From NCBI RefSeq assembly GCF_014645495.1, contig NZ_BMLV01000001.1, forward strand, positions 1 through 64,000: DNA of 64,000 nucleotides, written 5' to 3'. The stretch's first letter is position 1, and each line of letters starts with the position of its first letter. The translations under genes and the position numbers were made by a program. This document shows, one piece after another, positions 26,095-32,882 of this stretch. Below the pieces are notes generated by a model, which saw nothing but the letters and a program-made list of their open reading frames with translations, was not told the DNA's origin and did no database searches. Source of the stretch: Cloacibacterium rupense (GTDB taxonomy: Bacteria; Bacteroidota; Bacteroidia; Flavobacteriales; Weeksellaceae).

Positions 26095-26766
26095 CTATTT
26101 TACAAAATTCATTGGATTTTGTGGACTTGTCTTTTCGTAATTTTCTATAATGTTGAAAAGCCCGTTGACCAATTGCTCTGAAGCTAGCGAGCTAAGTCCG
26201 CTAGAAGCAGTAGTGTTTGGGTTACCCGTAAGTGCGCCTAATAAGCTGTTTCCTTTGAGAGCGGTATTGATGGTTTTTACAATGCCATATTCGTTTAATT
26301 TGGCATCAACTTTTGGTGCAATAGCAGCCATCAATTGTGAACCTGCTTTTTCTCTAAGGTAGTTTGTAGCAGCTCCTTTTCCGCCGTTTGCAATTCTTTG
26401 TGCGTCTTCAGAAGTCATATTTTGAACGGTATTTACCAAAATAGGTTCTGCAATGGGAGCAATAAATGCAGCAGCATCTGCTATATATGATTTTTCTTTA
26501 GATACTAAATTGCTTAATCCGAGTTTTTCTAAAGTAGAGTTAATGCTCTTTAATTGTTCTGGCAACGCTTTGTCAATTAAACCATTTGCTAAAAAGCTAT
26601 CTTTATCTTTGAAAATTCCTAAACCTTTAGTAATTCCACCAATAAGTATTTGTTTTATAACTGATAAACCAACGGTTGTAGCAACAGCTACACAAGATTG
26701 GGTAGTGGTAGCTATGGTTCCTGTAGCACCTAGAGCTAAACCAGCCATTAGAAGATATTTTTTCAT
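26095..26766 (-). CDS. DUF4197 exported protein
   Basis: A 223-residue helical protein of the DUF4197 family, with signal MKKYLLMAGLALGATGTIAT and a possible lipobox at TTQSC (Cys 25). The mature region contains GITKGLGIFKDKDSFLANGL, then ALPEQLKSINSTLEKLGLSN and DEKLNEYGIVKTIN-like helices, the usual family pattern. Function unknown; relatives are periplasmic or outer-membrane proteins in many Gram-negatives. It has its own terminator. Confidence 0.8.
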   Translation of the reverse strand: MKKYLLMAGLALGATGTIATTTQSCVAVATTVGLSVIKQILIGGITKGLGIFKDKDSFLANGLIDKALPEQLKSINSTLEKLGLSNLVSKEKSYIADAAAFIAPIAEPILVNTVQNMTSEDAQRIANGGKGAATNYLREKAGSQLMAAIAPKVDAKLNEYGIVKTINTALKGNSLLGALTGNPNTTASSGLSSLASEQLVNGLFNIIENYEKTSPQNPMNFVK

Positions 26767-26853
26767 AGAGTTTTTTATTGTTATAGTATCTTTTCCAAAT
26801 ATTGAGCCAAAGTTATTAAATTAATATAAATGAATTAGACATTAAGGTAATTA

Positions 26854-26886
26854 AAAACCGCTCATCAAATTTTGATGAGCGGTTTT
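26854..26886. terminator. Strong terminator of the rpsF-rpsR-rplI operon
   Basis: Long near-perfect stem AAAACCGCTCATCAAA / TTTGATGAGCGGTTTT. The minus-strand T run makes it the operon terminator; the sequence is symmetrical and could also act on the plus strand. Confidence 0.9.
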
Positions 26887-26905
26887 AGTAATATGTTTAA
26901 TTTTA

Positions 26906-27388
26906 TTAAGCCTCTTCTGTTTTAGCTGCTTCAGCTACAGGAGCGTCAGAAACTACTTCGAATTCATATTCGTATTCTACGTTTCTGTGTGGTCTTACCT
27001 TAGCTGAGAATTTACCAGTTCTCTTAATAGTATTACCAGGAATTTTGATGTATTTTTTATCAACTTCTACACCAGCTTTAGCAAGAGCTTCTGCTAAGTT
27101 AGCATTATTGATAGAACCGAAAAGTTTATCACCTGTACCAGCTTTAGCTGTAATAGTAACAGGAGTAGCTTTAAGTTTTTCAATTATTGCAGTAGCTGCA
27201 GCTACTAATTTAGCTTCTTCTTCTTTTCTAGCTTCTAAAGTAGCTTCTAGAGCTGCTTTGTTTTTAGGGGTAGCAAGAAGGGCAAAACCTTGAGGAATTA
27301 AGAAATTTCTTGCATAACCAGGTTTTACGTTTACAGTATCAAACTCAAGTCCTAAGTTTTCTACATCTTTTTTTAGGATAATTTCCAT
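26906..27388 (-). CDS. rplI: 50S ribosomal protein L9
   Basis: A 160-residue L9. The N-domain MEIILKKDVENLGLEFDTVN and GYARNFLIPQGFALLATPKN is diagnostic, followed by the long connecting helix and a C-domain with RTGKFSAKVRPHRNVEYEYE. About ten extra residues (Ala/Glu-rich) extend beyond the usual C-terminus. It binds 23S rRNA at the base of the L1 stalk. It is the last gene of the S6-S18-L9 operon, in the order common to most bacteria. Confidence 0.97.
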   Translation of the reverse strand: MEIILKKDVENLGLEFDTVNVKPGYARNFLIPQGFALLATPKNKAALEATLEARKEEEAKLVAAATAIIEKLKATPVTITAKAGTGDKLFGSINNANLAEALAKAGVEVDKKYIKIPGNTIKRTGKFSAKVRPHRNVEYEYEFEVVSDAPVAEAAKTEEA

Positions 27389-27461
27389 TTTGTTGTCCTT
27401 TTTTAATTAAAAAGTTAGGTTTAGAATAAACTAAAACCAACAATTTATTTTTGTTAAATAA

Positions 27462-27764
27462 TTATTTTAATAAATCTGCTACGTAAGGCATTAAAGCTAA
27501 GTGTCTAGCTCTTTTGATAGCTGCAGAAACTTTTCTTTGATATTTAAGAGAAGTACCTGTATATCTTCTTGGTAAGATTTTACCTTGTTCGTTTACGAAC
27601 TGTAATAAGAAGTCAGCATCTTTATAATCTACGTGCTTAATTCCGAATTTTTTGAATCTACAATATTTCTTTTCAGATTTTGTAGTAATATCTAGTGGAG
27701 TAAGAAATTTTACTTCAGATTCGCCACCTGCTGCGGCTTGTTGTGCCATTTCGTCGATTGCCAT
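27462..27764 (-). CDS. rpsR: 30S ribosomal protein S18
   Basis: A 100-residue S18 with core [20 protein letters not shown] and the conserved [20 protein letters not shown], then [12 protein letters not shown]. The N-terminus is about 25 residues longer than in E. coli, as in other Bacteroidota. In flavobacterial ribosomes S18, S6 and S21 have been described as sequestering the anti-Shine-Dalgarno tail of 16S rRNA, which agrees with the lack of Shine-Dalgarno sites in this window. It lies between rpsF (26 bp) and rplI (73 bp). Confidence 0.97.
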   Translation of the reverse strand: MAIDEMAQQAAAGGESEVKFLTPLDITTKSEKKYCRFKKFGIKHVDYKDADFLLQFVNEQGKILPRRYTGTSLKYQRKVSAAIKRARHLALMPYVADLLK

Positions 27765-27790
27765 TTTTTTAAATTTTTAAGGGTTAGAAA

Positions 27791-28132
27791 TTAAGCTTTA
27801 GAAGATTTTAACTTCGCTCTTCTAGTTACAGCATATTCTACTGCATGTTTGTCAAGCTTAGTTGTTAAGTAACGGATAACTCTCTCGTCACGTTTGAAAG
27901 CAGTTTCAAGACCTGCTACTACAGTACCTTCACCTTTGAATTCGATCAAAGTGTAGAATCCATTCTTTTTTAATTGAATAGGATAAGCTAATTTTTTAAG
28001 ACCCCAGTTTTCTCTGGTAACGATTTCGCAATTGTGCTCTTTCAAAAAGTCTTCGAATTTTTTTACTGCTTCCTCCACCTGTGCGTCAGATAGAACGGGA
28101 GTTAAAATGAAAACAGTTTCGTAATTGTTCAT
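27791..28132 (-). CDS. rpsF: 30S ribosomal protein S6
   Basis: A 113-residue S6 starting [20 protein letters not shown] and containing [20 protein letters not shown], the family core that packs with S18 on the platform of the small subunit. The C-terminus is Lys-rich without the Glu tail seen in enterobacteria. First gene of the S6-S18-L9 operon; a good promoter lies 35 bp upstream of the start codon. Confidence 0.97.
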   Translation of the reverse strand: MNNYETVFILTPVLSDAQVEEAVKKFEDFLKEHNCEIVTRENWGLKKLAYPIQLKKNGFYTLIEFKGEGTVVAGLETAFKRDERVIRYLTTKLDKHAVEYAVTRRAKLKSSKA

Positions 28133-28166
28133 AGTGTTAAAAATATTTGTTAATTATTTCGAGGTG

Positions 28167-28197
28167 CAAAAGTAATGAATCTTTTTAAAATACACAA
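28167..28197 (-). promoter_or_regulatory. Promoter of the rpsF operon
   Basis: Minus strand: TTG (28195-28197), 20-bp spacer, TACTTTTG (28167-28174), matching the Bacteroidota consensus. A short leader of about 30 nt follows. A 10-bp-period repeat lies directly upstream. Confidence 0.6.
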
Positions 28198-28214
28198 TAT
28201 TAATGCAGTAATTT

Positions 28215-28261
28215 GTTTGATGTGGTTTGAAATAGTTTGAAAATGGTTTAATATAGTTTGA
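28215..28261. repeat. Decamer-phased GTTTGA repeat upstream of rpsF
   Basis: GTTTGA or GTTTAA starts at 28215, 28225, 28235, 28246 and 28256, a spacing of 10-11 bp, close to one helical turn. It sits just upstream of the rpsF -33 element. A second array of the same word occurs at 39307. Confidence 0.7.
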
Positions 28262-28278
28262 TTATTAGTTGCAATTTT

Positions 28279-28323
28279 GAACTTTCAATTTTTAACCTCC
28301 AACTTTTTACTTCGTACTTCTAG
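28279..28323. repeat. Heptamer tandem repeat (CAACTTT type)
   Basis: Degenerate in-phase 7-bp units GAACTTT, CAATTTT, TAACCTC, CAACTTT, TTACTTC, GTACTTC. It ends one base before the stop codon of the GNAT gene. Confidence 0.75.
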
Positions 28324-28324
28324 T

Positions 28325-28801
28325 TTATTTTGCTAGATTATCTATTCCTTCTTTGTCTAAGCGAAATACTGTCCATTCATCCATAGGTTTTGCCCCGAGA
28401 GATTTGTAAAACTCTATAGAAGGCGTATTCCAATCTAGAACCGCCCATTCTAATCTGCCACAATTTCTTTCTTTGGCAATTTTGGCCAGTTCTACCAAAA
28501 GTGCTTTTCCATAACCTTTTCCTCGCATTTCTGGTTCTACAAAAAGGTCTTCTAGATAAATACCAGGTTTACCAACAAACGTAGAAAAATTATGAAAATA
28601 AAGTGCAAAACCTATTGGTTTTTGGTCTTCTTCAGCAATGAGAACTTCTGCGAATTTTTTCTCAAAAATATTGGTGCGGAGTTCTTCTACAGTGGTAATA
28701 ACATCGTTTTCTAATTTTTCGTAAACAGCGAGTTTGTAAATTAAATTGAAGATGGTTGGTGTATCTTCTGGTGTTGCTTTTCGGATGTGGAAGTTGGGCA
28801 T
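28325..28801 (-). CDS. GNAT-family N-acetyltransferase
   Basis: A 158-residue acetyltransferase. The acetyl-CoA loop is VEPEMRGKGYGKALLVELAK (Q/RxxGxG/A), followed by CGRLEWAVLDWNTPSIEFYK and the closing SLGAKPMDEWTVFRLD. This places it near the diamine/spermidine acetyltransferase-like (SSAT/thialysine) group, where WAVLDWN-type motifs are typical, but the acceptor is unproven. The next upstream gene ends only 3 bp before its start, suggesting co-transcription. Confidence 0.87.
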   Translation of the reverse strand: MPNFHIRKATPEDTPTIFNLIYKLAVYEKLENDVITTVEELRTNIFEKKFAEVLIAEEDQKPIGFALYFHNFSTFVGKPGIYLEDLFVEPEMRGKGYGKALLVELAKIAKERNCGRLEWAVLDWNTPSIEFYKSLGAKPMDEWTVFRLDKEGIDNLAK

Positions 28802-28804
28802 GAT

Positions 28805-29413
28805 TTAAAAATTGTTTTTTAGAAAATGAATTATTTGATTGAAATTGAATGGATTAAGATTTTTTTTATTTCTAATGATTAATTGATTATTTAATATTTC
28901 TATAGTGAAATTTTCTTTTTTGGGAATTGAATTGAAGTAATGTCTAACTTCTGGATTCAAAAAACTTCTTGCTTTGTTTTCGTTATCTGCTACAACAAAA
29001 AATCTATTACTAAATTCTTTGTCATCTCTGAAATCTATTTCTGTTTTATTGAATATTTCTAGCATTTTATCAAAAACGTTTTCTTCACGAATGAGTATTC
29101 TACCATAATTTTGTTCTAATTTTTTAATTCCTAAAATCTGATTTTCGTTATGATGAGAGTCTCCATGTCTTCCACCAATAAAATGATGTTCAATATTGAT
29201 AATTAGAATTTTAAATTGAGAGTTAAAATTAATTGAGAAAAGTATTTTAATATCTGAATAATGCTGAAATGTTTCAAATTTTTTGAAATCAAAAGTAGAT
29301 TCATTATCAAAAGAGATTTCATACTCATCTGAGCGTTCTGAGACAATTTCTTGCAAAATCTGTTCTTCTTGTTTGGAGATGAGATAATGATATGGCTTTT
29401 GATGTATGTGCAT
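28805..29413 (-). CDS. Hypothetical protein
   Basis: A 202-residue soluble protein without signal or membrane segments. Features are a His-rich start (MHIHQKPYHYLISKQEEQIL), a central HHFIGGRHGDSHHNENQIL with clustered His that could bind a metal, and FFVVADNENKARSFLNPEVR in the C-terminal third. No family recognised. A -7 box (TATTTTTG on the minus strand, 29428-29435) lies 14 bp upstream. It appears to lead a two-gene unit with the GNAT gene. Confidence 0.6.
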   Translation of the reverse strand: MHIHQKPYHYLISKQEEQILQEIVSERSDEYEISFDNESTFDFKKFETFQHYSDIKILFSINFNSQFKILIINIEHHFIGGRHGDSHHNENQILGIKKLEQNYGRILIREENVFDKMLEIFNKTEIDFRDDKEFSNRFFVVADNENKARSFLNPEVRHYFNSIPKKENFTIEILNNQLIIRNKKNLNPFNFNQIIHFLKNNF

Positions 29414-29454
29414 AGTTAATTTTTAATCAAAAATACTGATTTTTAACGAAAGCG

Positions 29455-29544
29455 TAACTAGCCCCGATTGCAGCGGCATCCTTTTTCTTGAAAGGGAATA
29501 AGCGAGGGCAAGAAAAAGATATAGCGAAAAGCGGGAAATAGCTA
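29455..29544. ncRNA. Structured intergenic element resembling flavo-1 RNA
   Basis: About 90 bp with a perfect 10-bp stem (CTTTTTCTTG / CAAGAAAAAG) capped by a GC-richer loop, and outer complementary blocks CCCCG and CGGG. Flanking words (TAGCCCCGATTGCAGCGGCA on the left, GATATAGCGAAAAGCGGG on the right) match a recurrent element known from many flavobacterial genomes and, from memory, the flavo-1 RNA family. Strand of transcription is uncertain: the plus-strand reading fits the remembered consensus. A minus-strand frame through it looks like a peptide rich in Phe, Leu and Ser but is not a gene. Confidence 0.5.
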
Positions 29545-29545
29545 C

Positions 29546-29574
29546 AAAAAAACCTCCGAAAAATTTCGAAGGTT
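29546..29574 (-). terminator. Terminator downstream of the E2 acyltransferase gene
   Basis: Minus-strand stem AACCTTCGAAA / TTTCGGAGGTT (one G-U pair) followed by seven Ts. Confidence 0.8.
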
Positions 29575-29593
29575 GTTGTATTATAAATTTCAA

Positions 29594-29628
29594 AACTTCT
29601 GACTTCTGTCTTCCGTCTTTCGATTTTT
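29594..29628. repeat. Heptamer tandem repeat (ACTTCTG type)
   Basis: In-phase 7-bp units AACTTCT, GACTTCT, GTCTTCC, GTCTTTC, GATTTTT, ending at the stop codon of the E2 gene. Confidence 0.7.
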
Positions 29629-30951
29629 TTAAATTTCCGTATTCATATCCCAATTTTGGAGATAATCATGTACGTGTTTTAGGAACATTCCGCCTAAACT
29701 TCCATCTACAACTCGATGGTCGTAAGAATGACTCATAAACATCAGTTGACGAATTGCAATTACGTCTCCGTCTTTGGTTTCTAAAACTGCTGGTTTTTTT
29801 ACAATGGCGCCAATTGCCAAAATCGCAACTTGCGGCTGCGGAATGATAGGTGTTCCCATTAAATTTCCGAAACTTCCGATATTAGAAATGGTGTACGTAG
29901 CACCTTGCGTATCTTCTGGTTTTAGCTTTTTGTTTCTTGCTCTGTAAGCTAAATCGTTAATTGCTTTTGCTAAACCTGAAAGTGAAAGTTGGTCTGCATT
30001 TTTAATCACAGGAACAATGAGGTTTCCGTCTGGTAAAGCTGTTGCCATACCGATATTGATGTTTTTCTTTTTGATGATTTTATCACCATCTACAGAAATA
30101 TTAATCATTGGAAAATCTTGAATCGCTTTTACCACTGCTTTCACGAAAATTGGCATGAAAGTGAGTTTCTGTCCTTCGCGTTTTTCGAAAGCATCTTTGT
30201 GTTTTGCTCTCCATTTTACCACATTGGTTACATCTGATTCTATGAAAGAGGTAACGTGTGGAGAAGTTTTTTTAGAATTTACCATTGCTTCTGCAATAAT
30301 TTTTCTAACTCTATCCATCGGGATGATTTCGTCACCGCCTGAAACTGAAATGGTCTGTGGAGTACTAGGAGCAGAAATAACTTCGGAAATAGTATTTTTG
30401 ATTGGTTCTGTCTTTGCTTCAATCTTAATCTCTTGATTTCCTCTATTATTAACAAATGCTAGAATGTCTTCTTTGGTAATTCTGCCATCTAAACCAGTTC
30501 CGTTGATGGATTTCAGTTCATCTTCTGAGATGTTTTCTTGTTCAACAATAGATTTTACTAAAGGAGAAAGATAGATTTCACCTGAAAATTCTTGTGGACT
30601 AGACGTTACAACTTGAAGTGGTTTTTCTAATGCTGCTACAACTTCAACTTCAATTTCTGGAGTTGGAGTTTCTTCTAAAATTGGAGTTTCTAAATTATTT
30701 TCTCCCTCACCTTCAATTTCTAAAATAGCGATAGGTTCTCCTACTTTTGCAATTTCATCTTTTTGAACTAAAATTTTAATAATTTTTCCCGAAACCGGGG
30801 TAGGAACATCAGAGTCTACCTTGTCTGTAGCAATTTCTACTACAGAATCATCTTCATTTACGGTGTCTCCCTCATTGTATAACCACGTGATTACAGTAGC
30901 CTCCATCACGCCTTCTCCCATAGATGGAAGTAATAATTTATATTCTGCCAT
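29629..30951 (-). CDS. 2-oxo acid dehydrogenase E2 component (lipoyl acyltransferase)
   Basis: A 440-residue dihydrolipoamide acyltransferase. The N-terminal lipoyl domain carries EIATDKVDSDVPTP with the lipoylated Lys at residue 44. A peripheral subunit-binding domain (SPLVKSIVEQENISEDELKS, then GLDGRITKEDILAF) lies near 130-170, and the catalytic domain ends with SYDHRVVDGSLGGMFLKHV. Linker segments are Pro/Glu rich. The sequence looks closest to branched-chain or broad-specificity E2 proteins, not to OdhB; this is not certain. E1 and E3 are not adjacent. LipB, which supplies octanoyl groups, lies 0.5 kb away. Confidence 0.9.
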   Translation of the reverse strand: MAEYKLLLPSMGEGVMEATVITWLYNEGDTVNEDDSVVEIATDKVDSDVPTPVSGKIIKILVQKDEIAKVGEPIAILEIEGEGENNLETPILEETPTPEIEVEVVAALEKPLQVVTSSPQEFSGEIYLSPLVKSIVEQENISEDELKSINGTGLDGRITKEDILAFVNNRGNQEIKIEAKTEPIKNTISEVISAPSTPQTISVSGGDEIIPMDRVRKIIAEAMVNSKKTSPHVTSFIESDVTNVVKWRAKHKDAFEKREGQKLTFMPIFVKAVVKAIQDFPMINISVDGDKIIKKKNINIGMATALPDGNLIVPVIKNADQLSLSGLAKAINDLAYRARNKKLKPEDTQGATYTISNIGSFGNLMGTPIIPQPQVAILAIGAIVKKPAVLETKDGDVIAIRQLMFMSHSYDHRVVDGSLGGMFLKHVHDYLQNWDMNTEI

Positions 30952-31051
30952 TTTACTTTTTTAGAGTTTTTACAAATATAAAAAAAAATTGTAATTGAAG
31001 ATTAATAAAAAATAGATACTTTTTTTGTGAAATTTCTAATGCTAATTTTAC

Positions 31052-31059
31052 TATTTTTG
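31052..31059 (+). promoter_or_regulatory. -7 box for the ABM monooxygenase gene
   Basis: TATTTTTG matches TAnnTTTG, 21 bp before the ATG; a TTTG at 31024-31027 gives a 24-bp spacer. Confidence 0.35.
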
Positions 31060-31080
31060 TTGTAGAAAATTATAAAAATA

Positions 31081-31371
31081 ATGAATATACACGTAGTTGC
31101 ACTGATGAAGTTTAAAGAAAATCATCTTTTTGATGCGATAGAATTGTTAAAAAAATTAGTTTCTGAAACCAGAAAAGAAGAGGGTTGTTTACAATATGAC
31201 TTGATAGAAGATAAGGAAAACAAAGGCCACTTTTTTATGGTAGAACTTTGGGAAACCGAAGAACACTTGCATAAGCATAGTGTACAAGACCATATTTTAG
31301 AATTCAGAAAAAATGCAATGCCAATGATGGAATCTCAAAATCTAGTCTATAAAGGAATGATAATCTTTTAA
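31081..31371 (+). CDS. Antibiotic biosynthesis monooxygenase (ABM) domain protein
   Basis: A 96-residue dimeric alpha+beta barrel of the ABM/YgiN type. The pattern KEEGCLQYDLIEDKENKGHF, then FMVELWETEEHLHKHSVQDH is characteristic, with the HxxH-like cluster near residues 62-67. Members include quinol monooxygenases, but most single-domain copies have no known substrate. It is a plus-strand gene between two minus-strand units, with its own promoter box and a strong terminator. Confidence 0.87.
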   Translation: MNIHVVALMKFKENHLFDAIELLKKLVSETRKEEGCLQYDLIEDKENKGHFFMVELWETEEHLHKHSVQDHILEFRKNAMPMMESQNLVYKGMIIF

Positions 31372-31375
31372 ATAT

Positions 31376-31409
31376 GAAAAGCGAAACTTTTATAGGTTTC
31401 GCTTTTTTA
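31376..31409 (+). terminator. Terminator after the ABM gene
   Basis: Stem AAAAGCGAAAC / GTTTCGCTTTT with a short AT loop and a T run; it can also serve the convergent lipB on the other strand. Confidence 0.85.
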
Positions 31410-31436
31410 TTTTTCGGGGAATTTTTTTAAATAAAC

Positions 31437-32150
31437 CTAAGAAAGTTCTGCTTCAAAAACATCTTGAAAATGTTTTTTAATCTTTTCTTTTACTTCTTCT
31501 ACATTCACCTCACGCTCTAGTTCACGTTTAAGAGAAGTGACTGCCTTATCTTTAATACCGCAAGGGATAATGTATTCGAAATATCTTAAATCGGTATTCG
31601 CATTTAAAGCAAAACCATGCATGGTAACCCATTTTGAAGTTTTTACGCCTAAAGCGCAGATTTTTCTTGCATAAGGTTTTCCTACATCTAGCCAAACACC
31701 CGTTTCGCCAGCACTTCTTTCTCCCTTTAAACCATATTCTGCAATCACTCTTATGATAACTTCTTCCAGATTTCTCATATAAAGATGAATGTCACTTTTG
31801 AAATTATCTAAATCCAAAATAGGATAACCTACAATTTGCCCAAAACCGTGATAAGTAATGTCTCCACCTCGGTTGGTTTTTACAAAAGTGGCATTTATTT
31901 CCTTTAATTTATCTTCATTGGCAAGCATATTATGCTCGTCACCAGATTTTCCTAAGGTATAAACGTGAGGATGCTCTACAAAAAGTAAATAATTTGGAGT
32001 GACTTCGTGGTCTTTTTCTTCGGGTAAATCTCTGTTTAGGGTTTTTATTTTGATGATTTCGTCCATCAAACTCTGTTGATATTCAAAAGCTTCTAAATAA
32101 TTCTTTAAGCCTAATTCTTCGAATTTTACCTTTTTATTTTTTAAAGACAT
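31437..32150 (-). CDS. lipB: Octanoyl-[ACP]:protein octanoyltransferase
   Basis: A 237-residue LipB that moves octanoate from acyl carrier protein to lipoyl domains. Motifs: YLLFVEHPHVYTLGKSG, RGGDITYHGFGQIVGYPILD, KICALGVKTSKWVTMHGFAL with the catalytic Lys, and FEYIIPCGIKDKAVTSL with the catalytic Cys. Length is in the normal range. A -7 box (minus strand TATTTTTG, 32171-32178) lies 20 bp upstream. Likely acceptor proteins include the E2 acyltransferase encoded just downstream. Confidence 0.95.
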   Translation of the reverse strand: MSLKNKKVKFEELGLKNYLEAFEYQQSLMDEIIKIKTLNRDLPEEKDHEVTPNYLLFVEHPHVYTLGKSGDEHNMLANEDKLKEINATFVKTNRGGDITYHGFGQIVGYPILDLDNFKSDIHLYMRNLEEVIIRVIAEYGLKGERSAGETGVWLDVGKPYARKICALGVKTSKWVTMHGFALNANTDLRYFEYIIPCGIKDKAVTSLKRELEREVNVEEVKEKIKKHFQDVFEAELS

Positions 32151-32361
32151 TTATTTTAAATTTAAGACAGCAAAAATATGAATTTTAAAAGAACTATGTA
32201 ATGGATAATTTTTAAAATATTTTTAATGACATTTGGCAGGTTCAAAAATCAAAAGATTATATTAATTATATTTGTTATGAAAATATTTTTTCTTTGAAAT
32301 TTTCACGGCCTTCAAATGCAATTACAAGGTTGATTTAACAACAAAAAAATAATTATCTAGT

Positions 32362-32751
32362 ATGAAAAATATATTAACTTCTGCGATTTTTGGAACTCTG
32401 TTTTTAGTTTCTTGTTCTAAAACTGAAGCTCCAAAAAGTGAAACAAATACCATGCTTAAAGAACCTACAGAACAAGAAGTAACTGCAGCGAAAACTCCTG
32501 AAGAAGAAGGGAAAGATTTAATAGAAAAAGCGAATTGCTTAACTTGCCACAAAGAAGAAGGTAAATTGGTTGGACCTTCTTATGCAGAAGTTGCTGCAAA
32601 ATATTCTGAAGCTGATATTGATATGTTAGCAGATAAGATTATCAACGGAGGCAGTGGAGTATGGGGAGATGTAATGATGACGCCGCACCCAGGTATGGAT
32701 AAAGAAAATGCTAAAAAAATGGTAAAATACATTTTGACACTTAAAAAATAA
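32362..32751 (+). CDS. Monohaem cytochrome c lipoprotein
   Basis: A 129-residue class I cytochrome c with lipoprotein signal ending VSC (Cys 15). A Glu/Lys/Thr-rich linker (about 16-50) leads to the single haem site NCLTCHKEEG (CxxCH near residue 60) and the region MMTPHPGMDKENAKKMVKYI, where a Met is the probable sixth ligand. The size and pattern match c551-type electron carriers, here anchored to the membrane. A terminator follows, so the gene is probably monocistronic. Partners unknown. Confidence 0.9.
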   Translation: MKNILTSAIFGTLFLVSCSKTEAPKSETNTMLKEPTEQEVTAAKTPEEEGKDLIEKANCLTCHKEEGKLVGPSYAEVAAKYSEADIDMLADKIINGGSGVWGDVMMTPHPGMDKENAKKMVKYILTLKK

Positions 32752-32775
32752 ACAGTTTTTTATAATTTTAACAGA

Positions 32776-32804
32776 AGGCAATCTCTACAGAGGTTGCTTT
32801 TTTT
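32776..32804 (+). terminator. Terminator after the cytochrome c gene
   Basis: GCAATCTC / GAGGTTGC stem (one U-G pair), 4-nt loop, then seven Ts. Confidence 0.8.
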
Positions 32805-32850
32805 GTGTTTGAAATTGAATTTATTACAAAAAAAGTTCATAAAAATTCCT

Positions 32851-32858
32851 TATTTTTG
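32851..32858 (+). promoter_or_regulatory. -7 box of lysS
   Basis: TATTTTTG, 24 bp before the ATG at 32883. It shows that the in-frame GTG at 32805 is not the start. Confidence 0.5.
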
Positions 32859-32882
32859 CATTTCCAAAAAATAGAAAAAACA

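Noticed and set aside
29423-29653. A minus-strand open frame of 76 codons
   Set aside because: It runs through the structured RNA element, the terminator and the heptamer repeat and overlaps the end of the E2 gene; its composition is that of repeats, not of a protein.
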